From Acidovorax facilis (GTDB taxonomy: Bacteria; Pseudomonadota; Gammaproteobacteria; Burkholderiales; Burkholderiaceae_C), in contig NZ_JAMXAX010000009.1 of the NCBI RefSeq assembly GCF_023913775.1, forward strand, positions 1 through 64,000: DNA of 64,000 bases. Direction: 5' to 3'. Under the pieces are notes generated by a model, which saw only the letters and a list, made by a program, of their open reading frames with translations, searched no databases and had not been told where the DNA came from. A program made the position numbers and the translations under genes. This document shows, one piece after another, positions 1 to 8,532 of the stretch. Each line of letters begins with the position of its first letter. Position 1 is the first letter of the stretch.

Positions 1-127
1 CGTCCACCGTCGAAGAGCAAAAAAGCCCCCACCGTCATCACAACGGACACCACGGCAGCAGCAACAACGGCCAGTCCGCTTCACCCACGCCGATGCACCA
101 ACGCCACCACGCACCGGGAGGCAAGCC

Positions 128-1597
128 ATGAACCTCCCCGCCCAAATGCCGCACATTTCTCCACACCTTTCCCCACGCCTGTCCCCGCGCCTTTGCCTGC
201 TGGCCGCTGCAGCCGTACTGGCCGGTTGCGCCAGTGTCTCGCCCGATGGCCTGCGCGGTGACGTCGCCAATCTCGCTGCGGGCCGCACCGGGGGCGTGCA
301 AGCGAGCCTGCCTGCAGCAGACCCTGCCGCCCGCGCCTCTGCAGAAAAATCCGTCGAAGGCTGGCTGGCACAGCCCTTGACACAAGACGCTGCAGTGCGC
401 ATTGCCCTGCTCCACAACCCTGGCCTGCAAGCCCGCCTGGCCGCACTGGGCGTGGCCGACGCTGAGCGCGTGCAGGCCATCACCCTGCCCAACCCGCACC
501 TTGCACTGGGGAGATTCACCAACAGCCACGAGCGCGAAATCGAGCGCACCCTGGCCTTCAGCCTGATTGACCTCATCACCCTGCCCTGGCGCACCGCGCG
601 CCAGGCCGAGCGCCTGCAGATCGCGACGCTGCAAGCCGCGCAGGACGTGGTGACGCTTGCCGCCGACACCCGCCGCGCCTGGCTGCGTGCCGTGGCCGCG
701 GAGCAAATAGCCGCCACCCACGACCGCATGGTCGAGGCGGCCGAGGCCGGGGCCGAGCTGGCCCGCCGCATGGTGCAGGTGGGCAACTGGAGCCGTCTGC
801 AGCAGGCCCGCGAGCAGGCCGTGCTGCAAGAGGCCACCCGCCAGCGCGCCCGCGCCCACCTTGCCGCAGCCACCGAACGCGAGCAGCTCAACCGCCGCAT
901 GGGCGTGTGGGGGCTGCAGACGCAGTACCAGCTGGCCAACCAGCTGCCGCCCCTGCCCTCCAGCGCCTTGCCCGCGGAAGGCATCGAAGCCACCGCGCTG
1001 CGCGAACGGCTCGATGTGCAAGCGGCCCGCCGCCAGCTCGACACCCAGGCCACCCGGCAGGGCTGGAGCCGCGCAGGCGCCGTGTTTGGCGATATCGGCC
1101 TGGCCTATAGCCGCAACACCACCACCGAGCGGGATGGCGGCCACCGCGAGATCACGCGGGGTTGGGAGCTGGAACTGCCTTTGCCCCTGTTCGACTGGGG
1201 CGGCGCAGCCCGCACTCGCGCCCAGGCCGAGGTGGAGCAAAGTGCCGCCCAGCTGCAGGACACCGCCGTGCGCGCCCGCAGCGAGGTGCGCGCCGCCTGG
1301 CTCACCTACCGCACCGCGCTCGACCTGGCACGCCAGCAGCAGGCTGAGGTGGTACCCCTGCGCCAGCTCATCAGCGACGAGACCACCCTGCGCTACAACG
1401 GCATGCTGGCCAGTGTGTGGGACATGCTGGCCGAAGCGCGCAACAGCACCCAGGCCGTGGCCAACGCCATCGAAGCACAGCGCGACTTCTGGCTGGCCGA
1501 GACCGATTTGCAGCTCGCACTCACGGGCACATCGCCAGGCGCCCTGCAGGGCCTCGCATCGGGCGCCGCAGCCTCCACCACCCCACAAGGCCACTGA
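128..1597 (+). CDS. CusC/TolC-like outer-membrane efflux lipoprotein
   Basis: 489 aa. The N-terminus is a lipoprotein signal with lipobox LAGC near residue 35, and the body is the long alpha-helical TolC/OEP repeat (two duplicated coiled-coil halves, Arg/Ala/Gln-rich). The family forms the outer-membrane channel of RND or related efflux pumps. It is the first gene of a tight + strand copper cluster: the multicopper oxidase starts 1 base after its stop. No inner-membrane RND pump or fusion protein is visible downstream, so a pump may lie left of the window or the channel may serve another transporter. The substrate (copper) is inferred from context only. Confidence 0.85.
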   Translation: MNLPAQMPHISPHLSPRLSPRLCLLAAAAVLAGCASVSPDGLRGDVANLAAGRTGGVQASLPAADPAARASAEKSVEGWLAQPLTQDAAVRIALLHNPGLQARLAALGVADAERVQAITLPNPHLALGRFTNSHEREIERTLAFSLIDLITLPWRTARQAERLQIATLQAAQDVVTLAADTRRAWLRAVAAEQIAATHDRMVEAAEAGAELARRMVQVGNWSRLQQAREQAVLQEATRQRARAHLAAATEREQLNRRMGVWGLQTQYQLANQLPPLPSSALPAEGIEATALRERLDVQAARRQLDTQATRQGWSRAGAVFGDIGLAYSRNTTTERDGGHREITRGWELELPLPLFDWGGAARTRAQAEVEQSAAQLQDTAVRARSEVRAAWLTYRTALDLARQQQAEVVPLRQLISDETTLRYNGMLASVWDMLAEARNSTQAVANAIEAQRDFWLAETDLQLALTGTSPGALQGLASGAAASTTPQGH

Positions 1598-1598
1598 C

Positions 1599-3017
1599 AT
1601 GAACCGCCGCAATTTCTTCTCCGGCGCCGCCACGGCCGTGGCCGCAGCCTCCGTCAGCCGCGTGGCCCTGGCCGCGCTGCCCGAGCCCGCCATGCAGTCC
1701 AGCGCCGACACCGCGCCGCCGCTGCACCCGCCCACGGGCCGCCCCTACAACCCGGTGGTCACTTTGAATGGCTGGACCGCCCCCTGGCGCATGAACGCAG
1801 GCGTCAAGGAGTTCCACCTGGTGGCCGAGCCCGTGGTGCGTGAGGTGGCGCCCGGCTTCATGGTCAACATGTGGGGCTACAACGGCCAGAGCCCCGGCCC
1901 CACCATCGAGGTGGTTGAAGGCGACCGCGTGCGCATCTTCGTCACCAACCGCCTGCCCGAGCACACCACCATCCATTGGCACGGCCAGCGCCTGCCCAAC
2001 GGCATGGACGGCGTCGGCGGCCTCACCCAGCCCGCCATCCAGCCGGGCAAAACCTTTGTGTACGAGTTTGTGGCGCGCCGCCCCGGCACCTTCATGTACC
2101 ACCCGCATGCCGACGAGATGGTGCAGATGGCCATGGGCATGATGGGCCTGTGGATCACCCACCCGAAGGCTGCGCACCCGCACATCGCCAAGGTGCAGCG
2201 CGACTACGCGTTTTTGCTCAACGCTTTTGACGTGGAGCCCGGCAGCATGACCCCCAAGGTCAACACCATGCTGGACCACAACATCTGGTGCTGGAACAGC
2301 CGCGTGTTCCCCGCCATCAGCCCGCTGGTGGCGCGGCAGGGTGAGCGCGTGCGCATGCGCATCGGCAACCTCACCATGACGAACCACCCGATTCACATCC
2401 ACGGCCACGAATTCGAAGTGACCGGCACCGACGGCGGCCCCGTGCCCAAAAGCGCGCGCTGGCCCGAGGTGACCACCGACGTGGCCGTGGGCCAGATGCG
2501 GCAGGTCGAGTTCATTGCCGACGAACTGGGCGACTGGGCCCTGCACTGCCACAAGAGCCACCACACCATGGGCGCCATGGGGCACGACGTGCCGACCATG
2601 ATCGGCGTGGACCACCGGGGCCTGGTGGGCAAGATCCAGAAGATCGTGCCCGACTACATGGTGATGGGCGAGCGCGGCATGGCCGACATGGGTGCGATGG
2701 AGATGCCGCTGCCGGACAACACCTTCCCCATGATGACCGGCACCGGCCCCTTTGGCCCGCTGGAGATGGGCGGCATGTTCACCACGCTCAAGGTGCGCGC
2801 CGACCAGCCTGCGGGCGATTACCGCGACCCTGGAGACTTCAAGCAACCTGCGGGCATGGTGGCCTACGAATGGCAGGGTGCCCCCCGCCAGCACACCACG
2901 CCCCGCCCGCGCAGACACCCCAGGCACCGCGCCCGGCGCAGCGAGCGCACGCAAGCCCGCTGCCAGCGGCCACCAGCACTGAACCTCCCCATCAGCACAC
3001 ACCATGAATACTATTAA
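1599..3017 (+). CDS. multicopper oxidase (CopA/CueO-like), Tat-exported, with a probable C-terminal frameshift
   Basis: 472 aa as read. A twin-arginine signal (MNRRNFF) and A-rich segment predict Tat export. Copper ligand motifs are in order: TIHWHG (about 130), YHPHADEM (about 170), HPIHIHGHEF (about 265) and HCHKSHHTMGAM (about 315). The family oxidises Cu(I) in the periplasm. After residue 427 the composition changes to an Arg/His-rich tail that runs into the next gene. Dropping one C from the C6 run at 2881-2886 gives an Ala/Pro/Thr-rich tail ending at 2982, clear of the next start, so a homopolymer indel or sequencing error is likely there. Confidence 0.88.
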   Translation: MNRRNFFSGAATAVAAASVSRVALAALPEPAMQSSADTAPPLHPPTGRPYNPVVTLNGWTAPWRMNAGVKEFHLVAEPVVREVAPGFMVNMWGYNGQSPGPTIEVVEGDRVRIFVTNRLPEHTTIHWHGQRLPNGMDGVGGLTQPAIQPGKTFVYEFVARRPGTFMYHPHADEMVQMAMGMMGLWITHPKAAHPHIAKVQRDYAFLLNAFDVEPGSMTPKVNTMLDHNIWCWNSRVFPAISPLVARQGERVRMRIGNLTMTNHPIHIHGHEFEVTGTDGGPVPKSARWPEVTTDVAVGQMRQVEFIADELGDWALHCHKSHHTMGAMGHDVPTMIGVDHRGLVGKIQKIVPDYMVMGERGMADMGAMEMPLPDNTFPMMTGTGPFGPLEMGGMFTTLKVRADQPAGDYRDPGDFKQPAGMVAYEWQGAPRQHTTPRPRRHPRHRARRSERTQARCQRPPALNLPISTHHEYY

Positions 3018-3501
3018 ATTGATAGCTACTTGCGCTTTATGGATAAGCGCTAGCACCTCTTTTGCCCATGAAAACGCCCATCACACCGCATCGAACAGCC
3101 CGGTGGTCAAGGAGCAAAAGGACTGGGGCATCGCAGGCGACGCCAAGGCCGTGCGCCGCACCATCACCGTCCGCATGACCGACGACATGCGCTTTGCGCC
3201 GAATCACATCGAAGTGCGTGAGGGCGACACCGTGCGGCTGCGTGCCGAGAACAAAGGCAAGGTGTTGCACGAGATCGTGATCGGCACCAAGGCCGAGCTG
3301 AACCAGCACGCCGAGATGATGAAAAAGCACCCCGGCATGGAACATGACGAGCCCTACATGGCCCACGTGGCGGCGGCCAAGACCGGTGACATCGTGTGGC
3401 ACTTCAACCGCGCCGGGAGTTTTGACTTTGCCTGCCTGATCCCCGGCCACTACCAGGCCGGCATGACCGGCACCATCACTGTGCTGCCGCGCAACCCATA
3501 A
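3004..3501 (+). CDS. periplasmic cupredoxin-like copper protein
   Basis: 165 aa with a signal peptide cleaved after about residue 21 (SFAHE). The mature part has a cupredoxin fold signature: FAPNHIEVREGD, a buried His in VLHEIV, and the C-terminal Cys-loop-His-Met ligand set FACLIPGHYQAGM. The many His/Met residues between 100 and 120 suggest extra copper binding. It lies between the multicopper oxidase and the DUF411 gene. Unusually, the signal peptide is encoded by an AT-rich palindromic repeat (separate entry), so the first 17 codons differ in base composition from the rest. Confidence 0.85.
   Translation: MNTIKLIATCALWISASTSFAHENAHHTASNSPVVKEQKDWGIAGDAKAVRRTITVRMTDDMRFAPNHIEVREGDTVRLRAENKGKVLHEIVIGTKAELNQHAEMMKKHPGMEHDEPYMAHVAAAKTGDIVWHFNRAGSFDFACLIPGHYQAGMTGTITVLPRNP
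3007..3055. repeat. intergenic-type palindromic repeat, copy 1, inside the cupredoxin signal-peptide codons
   Basis: An AT-rich block with an imperfect inverted repeat around GCGCTT...AAGCGC. It shares ATACTAT-AAA-T-ATAGCTAC at the left and AAGCGCTAGCA at the right with the intergenic copy at 18706-18768. The central segment is inverted between the two copies (CTTTATGGATAAG here, CTTATCCATAAAG there), as expected for a palindrome that keeps its stem. Elements of this look are common between genes in Comamonadaceae (from memory). Confidence 0.7.
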
Positions 3502-3519
3502 CGCCAGGAGAGACACGCC

Positions 3520-4059
3520 ATGACCAACTCACGCAATCCACGCTCCGCATCCACCGCAGCCCACCCTGCACGACGCCAATGGCTCACCACCGCACTGCCT
3601 TTGCTGGGTGCGGGTGTGGCCGTCGCCCTGCTGCCCGGCCTGTCCCGAGCAGCCACCAACACCCCTACACCGCTGGAGGTGTGGAAAGACCCGAACTGCG
3701 GCTGCTGCCAGGACTGGGTGGACCACATGCAAGCCAACGGTTTTGCCGTGAAGGTGCACGCCACCGGCAACAACGCCGTGCGCGCACGGCTGGGCGTGCC
3801 GCAAAAGCTGGGCTCGTGCCACACCGCCCTCGTCGGCGGCTATGTGGTGGAAGGCCATGTGCCTGCCAGCGACGTGCGCGCGCTGCTGCAGCAAAAGCCC
3901 AAGGCCCTGGGCCTGGCGGTGCCTGGCATGCCCGTGGGCTCGCCCGGCATGGACGGCCCTGCGTATGGCGACCGGCGTGACCCGTACGACGTGCTGCTGG
4001 TGGCGCGCGACGGCAGCACCCGTGTTTTCAAAAGCTACAACAAGAAGGCATCGACATGA
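3520..4059 (+). CDS. DUF411 metal-binding protein
   Basis: 179 aa. An N-terminal Tat-like or Sec signal (ARRQWLTTALPLLGAG) ends near residue 45. The DUF411 core follows: VWKDPNCGCCQDWVDHM holds the CxxCC-like metal motif, followed by LGSCHTALVGGYVVEGHVPA. DUF411 proteins occur in copper and silver resistance operons. The next gene starts in the last codons (ATGA overlap at 4056), so the two are translationally coupled. Confidence 0.88.
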   Translation: MTNSRNPRSASTAAHPARRQWLTTALPLLGAGVAVALLPGLSRAATNTPTPLEVWKDPNCGCCQDWVDHMQANGFAVKVHATGNNAVRARLGVPQKLGSCHTALVGGYVVEGHVPASDVRALLQQKPKALGLAVPGMPVGSPGMDGPAYGDRRDPYDVLLVARDGSTRVFKSYNKKAST

Positions 4060-4412
4060 AAATCCTTTACATCCCACTGGTCGCCAGCCTGCTTCTCCTG
4101 GGCGCAGGGCCCGCTCTGGCGCAAGCCCCCACCGCTGCAGCCTCCGATAGCCACAACAGCCACCATCCGGCCCCGTCGGCGACCCAAGCGGAACTGAGCG
4201 AAGGCGAAATCACCCGCTGGGACCCGCGCACACTGCGCCTCACCTTGAAGCATGGCGAGATCAAGAACCTGGAAATGCCGCCCATGACCATGGTCTTCCG
4301 CGTGGCGGACGCCAGCGTGGTGGGTGACATGAAACCGGGTGACAAGGTGCGCTTTCGGGCAGAGCAGGTCAATGGCGCTTACCACGTCAAGCAGATCGAA
4401 AAGGCCCCGTGA
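4056..4412 (+). CDS. CusF-like periplasmic copper-binding protein
   Basis: 118 aa with a Sec signal (LLLLGAGPALAQA) and a His-rich linker (SHNSHHP). The C-terminal half is a CusF-type OB fold: GEITRWDPRTLRLTLKHGEI, then the Cu(I)/Ag(I) site region MPPMTMVFRV and a closing VKQIEK strand. CusF delivers Cu(I) to RND efflux. It ends the copper cluster; 66 bases separate it from an unrelated peptidase gene. Confidence 0.87.
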   Translation: MKILYIPLVASLLLLGAGPALAQAPTAAASDSHNSHHPAPSATQAELSEGEITRWDPRTLRLTLKHGEIKNLEMPPMTMVFRVADASVVGDMKPGDKVRFRAEQVNGAYHVKQIEKAP

Positions 4413-4478
4413 TCCCCCTGCCGGCTGACTGACGTCGCACAAACCAGCTCGTGCGCCCGGGCACCATAATCGACGGCC

Positions 4479-5486
4479 ATGAGTTCTCAACACGTTCTGG
4501 CCGGCAGCGCTGGCAGCATCACCCGCGTGGCGGGCATCGAGGTCGGTCACTTCACCGAAACCCGCCGTCCCACGGGCTGCACCGTCATCATCACCCGCGA
4601 AGGCGCCGTGGCCGGTGTGGATGTACGGGGCGCAGCACCGGGCACGCGCGAGACGGATTTGCTCCACCCCTCCAACCTGGTGGACAAGGTGCACGCCATC
4701 ATGCTGGCCGGGGGCAGCGCCTGGGGGCTGGACGCCGCCACCGGCGCTGTGCGCTGGCTGGAAGAGCGCAATATCGGCTTCGATGTGGCCGTGGGCCGCC
4801 TGCCCATCGTGCCTGCTGCCGTGCTGTTTGACCTGCTGGTGGGCGACATGCACATTCGCCCCGACGCTGCGGCGGGCTACGCGGCGTGCGATGCGGCATC
4901 CACCGCCGACCCGGCCGAGGGCAATGTAGGTGCGGGCACGGGTGCGGCACTGGGCAAGATCTTCGGCATCCAGCGCGCGATGAAGGGCGGCATTGGCACC
5001 GCCTCTGTCACGGTGGATGGCGTGACGGTGGGCGCACTCATCGCCTGCAACGCCCTGGGTGACGTGATCGACCCCGACACCGCACAAGTGATTGCAGGCG
5101 CCCGCACCGACGACGGCCTGCGCCTGCGCGACACGCGCCGTGCCCTGCTGCGCGGCGACCCGCCCCAGCCCCTGCTGGCGGGCACCAACACCACCATCGG
5201 CGTGGTGGCCACCGACGCCGTCATCACCAAGGTACAGGCCCACCGCCTGGCCGTGGCCGCCCACGACGGCCTGGCGCGCAGCATCAACCCGGTGCACACC
5301 ATGTCCGACGGCGACACGCTCTTCAGCCTGGGCACTGGCCGCGCAGGCAAAAGCCTGGGCATGATGGTGCTGGCCACCATGGCAGCCGAGGCCACGGCCA
5401 TTGCCACGGCACGCGCTGCACGCGCGGCGCGGTCCATCACCACGGCGGAAGGTTTGTACTTGCCGTGGGCTGGTGAGTTGGGGTAA
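4479..5486 (+). CDS. DmpA/P1-family (MEROPS S58) peptidase
   Basis: 335 aa, full family length, no signal peptide. N-terminal half: VAGIEVGHFTETRRPTGCTV and LAGGSAWGLDAATGAVRWLEE, typical of the P1 family. The self-processing site region is near 235-250, where GTNTTIGVVATDA carries the new N-terminal Thr/Ser nucleophile segment. Members are aminopeptidases or beta-peptidyl aminopeptidases matured by autocleavage. It stands alone with its own upstream gap. Confidence 0.85.
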   Translation: MSSQHVLAGSAGSITRVAGIEVGHFTETRRPTGCTVIITREGAVAGVDVRGAAPGTRETDLLHPSNLVDKVHAIMLAGGSAWGLDAATGAVRWLEERNIGFDVAVGRLPIVPAAVLFDLLVGDMHIRPDAAAGYAACDAASTADPAEGNVGAGTGAALGKIFGIQRAMKGGIGTASVTVDGVTVGALIACNALGDVIDPDTAQVIAGARTDDGLRLRDTRRALLRGDPPQPLLAGTNTTIGVVATDAVITKVQAHRLAVAAHDGLARSINPVHTMSDGDTLFSLGTGRAGKSLGMMVLATMAAEATAIATARAARAARSITTAEGLYLPWAGELG

Positions 5487-5626
5487 ACAATGGTCATGGG
5501 GCCATGGCCCATGAGCCCATATGATGCCCACACGGCGCAGGGCTCAGCCGCCAGAACACGCCCGCAGCGCACCGCGGCCCCCACGCGCCAGTCTTGCCAC
5601 CCTATCAATCGCGACAAGGAGAATTC

Positions 5627-6424
5627 ATGAAAGACCTAAACCGTCTGCGGCACAGCTGGTTGTTGTGCCTGCCTTTGCTCCTGAATACCCAAGCCGCCAT
5701 CGCCCAGGACCAGTTCGTGGACCTGCAATCCAACGGTGGCTACACGTCCTATCGCCTGCCGGACGACACCACACAGGTGGACCTGAGCGCACAGACACAG
5801 GGGGCTTGCCGTTTCAATCGCACCTGGGGCTATGACCTGACGAACCGGGAACTGTGGACCAACGGGGGGTGTGGCGGCCGCTTCCAGATTACCCGCAGCT
5901 ACGCCTCTGGCAACAGCAGTGGGTCCAACGCTGGCGCAGCGGTGGCCGCGGTGGCTGCCATCGCGGGCCTTGCGCTGCTGGCCAACCACAACCGGCACGA
6001 CAACGACCGGCGACCCGAGTACCCGGACTATCCCGGCCAAGGTGGCGACTGGGGGCGAGAAGTCCGCGTGGACGGCCGCCTGTGCCTGGACGTGCGGGGT
6101 GGCAAGTTCCAGCCAGGCACCACATTGCAGGTGTATGAATGCAACGGCACCGCGTCCCAGCGGTTTGCTGTGGGGCGCGGGGGTGAGATCCGGGTACGCG
6201 ACCTGTGCGTGGACGTGGACCGTGGCGACCCGCGCGATGGCGCACGGGTGGTGCTGTGGTCGTGCTCGGGCTCGCGCAGCCAAAGCTGGGCCACCCGGGG
6301 CGGCCAGATCGTGAGCCAGCTCACCGGCAAATGCCTGGACGTGGAGGATGGCCGGGTCCGCCAGGGCGCACACACCATGGTCTGGCCCTGCAACCGCAGT
6401 CCCAGCCAACGCTGGTGGTGGTAA
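5627..6424 (+). CDS. exported DUF3011 / ricin-type beta-trefoil lectin protein
   Basis: 265 aa. The start is fixed by AAGGAGAATTC just upstream. A signal peptide (LLCLPLLLNTQAAIAQ) is followed by a DUF3011-like domain (about 25-90: CRFNRTWGYDL, WTNGGCGGRFQI), a short Ala-rich hydrophobic segment (about 100-120) and a ricin B-type lectin domain (about 140-265) with three QxW-like repeats (SQRFAV, SQSWAT, SQRWWW). It likely binds carbohydrate at the cell surface or in the periplasm. An EF-hand protein gene follows 10 bases later, probably co-transcribed. Confidence 0.8.
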   Translation: MKDLNRLRHSWLLCLPLLLNTQAAIAQDQFVDLQSNGGYTSYRLPDDTTQVDLSAQTQGACRFNRTWGYDLTNRELWTNGGCGGRFQITRSYASGNSSGSNAGAAVAAVAAIAGLALLANHNRHDNDRRPEYPDYPGQGGDWGREVRVDGRLCLDVRGGKFQPGTTLQVYECNGTASQRFAVGRGGEIRVRDLCVDVDRGDPRDGARVVLWSCSGSRSQSWATRGGQIVSQLTGKCLDVEDGRVRQGAHTMVWPCNRSPSQRWWW

Positions 6425-6434
6425 AGAGGGCCCA

Positions 6435-6965
6435 ATGATGATCACAACCCAAACCCCACACGCTCTGCGCACCATGCGCTTGCTGTGCAGTGCAGCAGCG
6501 GCAGGCACCTTCGCTCTGGCATGTGCATCCGCCGCGCAGGCAGCGGATGCCCCGGTGTCTTCCCCCACATCCCCACCCAAGGTGACCACCACGGCCCAGA
6601 AGCCAGCAGCACCATCGCGCGCCAACCGGCTCCAGGCGATCTGCTCGTCTGCTGACCTGAACCACGACGGCAAGGTGTCTCTGGAAGAGTTTCACCGGGA
6701 CATCGTGCAAGGCTGGCACAACCTCTCGCCCGATGCGACAGGCCATGTCCAGCTCTCCGACCTGGCCCAGGTGCCGCGCATGGGCAAAGGCCGCCTGAAG
6801 CGACTTGCAGCCGTTGACACGGACAGCGACGGCAAGCTGTCGTTCAAGGAAGTCGTTGAAAGCCGCATGGCCTATTTCGACGCGGCGGATACCGATCAGG
6901 ACGACCAGCTCTCCCTTTCGGAATGTGTGGCTTACGAGCGCCAGCGGCGCGGCAGCAAGCCATAG
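6435..6965 (+). CDS. exported EF-hand protein
   Basis: 176 aa with a signal peptide ending near ASAAQAAD. Three EF-hand loops are visible: DLNHDGKVSLEEF, DTDSDGKLSFKEV and DTDQDDQLSLSEC, each with acidic residues at positions 1, 3, 5 and 12 or a close substitute. It probably binds calcium outside the cytoplasm. It is 10 bases behind the lectin gene. The partner and role are unknown. Confidence 0.8.
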   Translation: MMITTQTPHALRTMRLLCSAAAAGTFALACASAAQAADAPVSSPTSPPKVTTTAQKPAAPSRANRLQAICSSADLNHDGKVSLEEFHRDIVQGWHNLSPDATGHVQLSDLAQVPRMGKGRLKRLAAVDTDSDGKLSFKEVVESRMAYFDAADTDQDDQLSLSECVAYERQRRGSKP

Positions 6966-7031
6966 ATCTCAGGAACTCCTGTCGCTCCTGGCCCCATGTG
7001 CCTGGAGGGCGTACGCCACAGCCACATGAAA

Positions 7032-7070
7032 AACCACGGGGCCTCGGATGGTCGCAGAGGCCTCGTGGTT
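7032..7070. other. strong hairpin between the EF-hand and TAXI genes
   Basis: A 14-pair stem (7032-7045 with 7057-7070, one G.T pair) and an 11-base loop. It follows the EF-hand stop by 66 bases. On the + strand no U-run follows; on the minus strand a T-rich stretch does. It may terminate or stabilise the lectin/EF-hand transcript. Confidence 0.5.
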
Positions 7071-7080
7071 GCTCCACCCC

Positions 7081-8421
7081 ATGTTCAGCACTTATTCCAT
7101 GTCCCAGGCTTTCCGCAATACCCTGCTTTCTCTGCGCGATCTGATCGTGTCGGCCGGTCCTCTCGCGTTTCTGGCGGTGGGACTGCTGGTGCTGGCGTAC
7201 TGGTGGCTCAACCCCAACCCACCCAAAACCGTAACGCTGGCCACAGGCCCGGCGCAAAGCGCTTACGAGGAGTTTGGCAAGCGCTACCAGAAGGCGTTGG
7301 CGGTGGACGGCATCGAAGTCCGGTTGCTGCCCAGCGATGGCTCTTCGCACAACCTGCAGCTGTTGCGTGAGGGCAAGGCCGATGTGGCGTTTGTGCAGGG
7401 TGGCACGGCCGAACTGCAACCCGATGATGCCGACGAGCTGGTGTCTCTGGGCAGTCTCTTTGTGGAGCCCGTGTGGCTGTTCTACCGTGCGGAGACTGCA
7501 GAACGTGTGTACAACACGCCGCGCATCGACAGCCTGCGGCAGTTGCGTGGCTGGCGGGTCAATGTAGGCTCGGACGGCAGTGGCGTGCCCAAGTTGATGG
7601 AGCGTCTGCTCGACGCCAACAAGGTGGCGCCTGGTGCGGTGCAGATGTCCCGGCTGGAGCAGACGCCAGCCACCGTGGAATTTCTGGCGGGCAGACTTGA
7701 TGCGCTGGTGTTCGCCTCAGCCCCCGAATCGCTGATGGTGCAGATGCTGCTGCAGACACCCGGCGTGCAGTTGCAGGACTTTGCCCAGCACGAGGCCTAT
7801 GCGCGGCGGTTTCCGTTCCTGACCCCGGTCACATTGCCGCGCGGCGTGGTGGACCTGGCGGCCAACGTGCCCGCGCGGGATGTGCGCCTGGTGGCATCCA
7901 CCACCTCGCTGCTGGCACGCGATGCCACGCACCCTGCCCTGCTCACCCTGTTTGCGCAGAACGCGCAGAAACTGCACGGTGGATCGGGCTGGTTCAACCG
8001 GGCCCGCGAGTTCCCCAACTCACGCAATAGCGAACTTCCGATTGCCAAAGAAGGCGACCGGGCCATGAACGAGCCGGTGCCGATGCTGCAACGCTACCTG
8101 CCGTTCTGGATGGCAAACCTGATTGAGCGCATGTGGCTGGTACTGGGCATTTTGCTGGCGATCATGCTCCCGCTGTCGCGCGTCGTGCCGCCGCTGTACC
8201 AGTTCCGCGTGCGTTCACGCGTGTTCCGCTGGTATGGCCGGCTTCGTGAGATTGAAAACGACATGGAGGCTGGTAAGGCAGATTCCGCAGAACTGCTCAA
8301 GGCCCTCAATACACTGGAGGCACAGGCCGAAAAGGTGAGCGTACCGTTGTCCTACGCAGACGAGTTGTACGCGCTGCGCAATCACATCCACCTGGTGCGC
8401 AAAAAGTTGCTCCGCAGCTGA
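7081..8421 (+). CDS. TAXI-family TRAP-like solute receptor with membrane anchors
   Basis: About 446 aa. One transmembrane segment near residues 20-42 is followed by a TAXI-type periplasmic binding domain (TLATGPAQSAYEEFGKRY, GKADVAFVQGG, VGSDGSGVP). A second transmembrane segment (LVLGILLAIMLPLSRVV) and a cytoplasmic coiled tail lie near the C-terminus. The double anchoring differs from soluble TAXI receptors and suggests a sensor or anchored binding protein. The start could be 7081 or 7099 (MSQAFRN); neither has a clear Shine-Dalgarno. Confidence 0.78.
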   Translation: MFSTYSMSQAFRNTLLSLRDLIVSAGPLAFLAVGLLVLAYWWLNPNPPKTVTLATGPAQSAYEEFGKRYQKALAVDGIEVRLLPSDGSSHNLQLLREGKADVAFVQGGTAELQPDDADELVSLGSLFVEPVWLFYRAETAERVYNTPRIDSLRQLRGWRVNVGSDGSGVPKLMERLLDANKVAPGAVQMSRLEQTPATVEFLAGRLDALVFASAPESLMVQMLLQTPGVQLQDFAQHEAYARRFPFLTPVTLPRGVVDLAANVPARDVRLVASTTSLLARDATHPALLTLFAQNAQKLHGGSGWFNRAREFPNSRNSELPIAKEGDRAMNEPVPMLQRYLPFWMANLIERMWLVLGILLAIMLPLSRVVPPLYQFRVRSRVFRWYGRLREIENDMEAGKADSAELLKALNTLEAQAEKVSVPLSYADELYALRNHIHLVRKKLLRS

Positions 8422-8532
8422 GTGCATCTGGGCGCACCAATGCGCATCGGTGGATTGAGCGCCTCTTTTCTACGGGACAGCAGGTGGTGCGAACCGTCAA
8501 CGTGATTTCAGAACGCCTGGAGGGCGCCCCCA

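Noticed and set aside
38-1735. Long minus-strand ORF over the CusC-like gene
   Set aside because: Gly/Ala/Val-rich shadow typical of GC-rich antisense frames; the + frame has a full efflux-channel protein.
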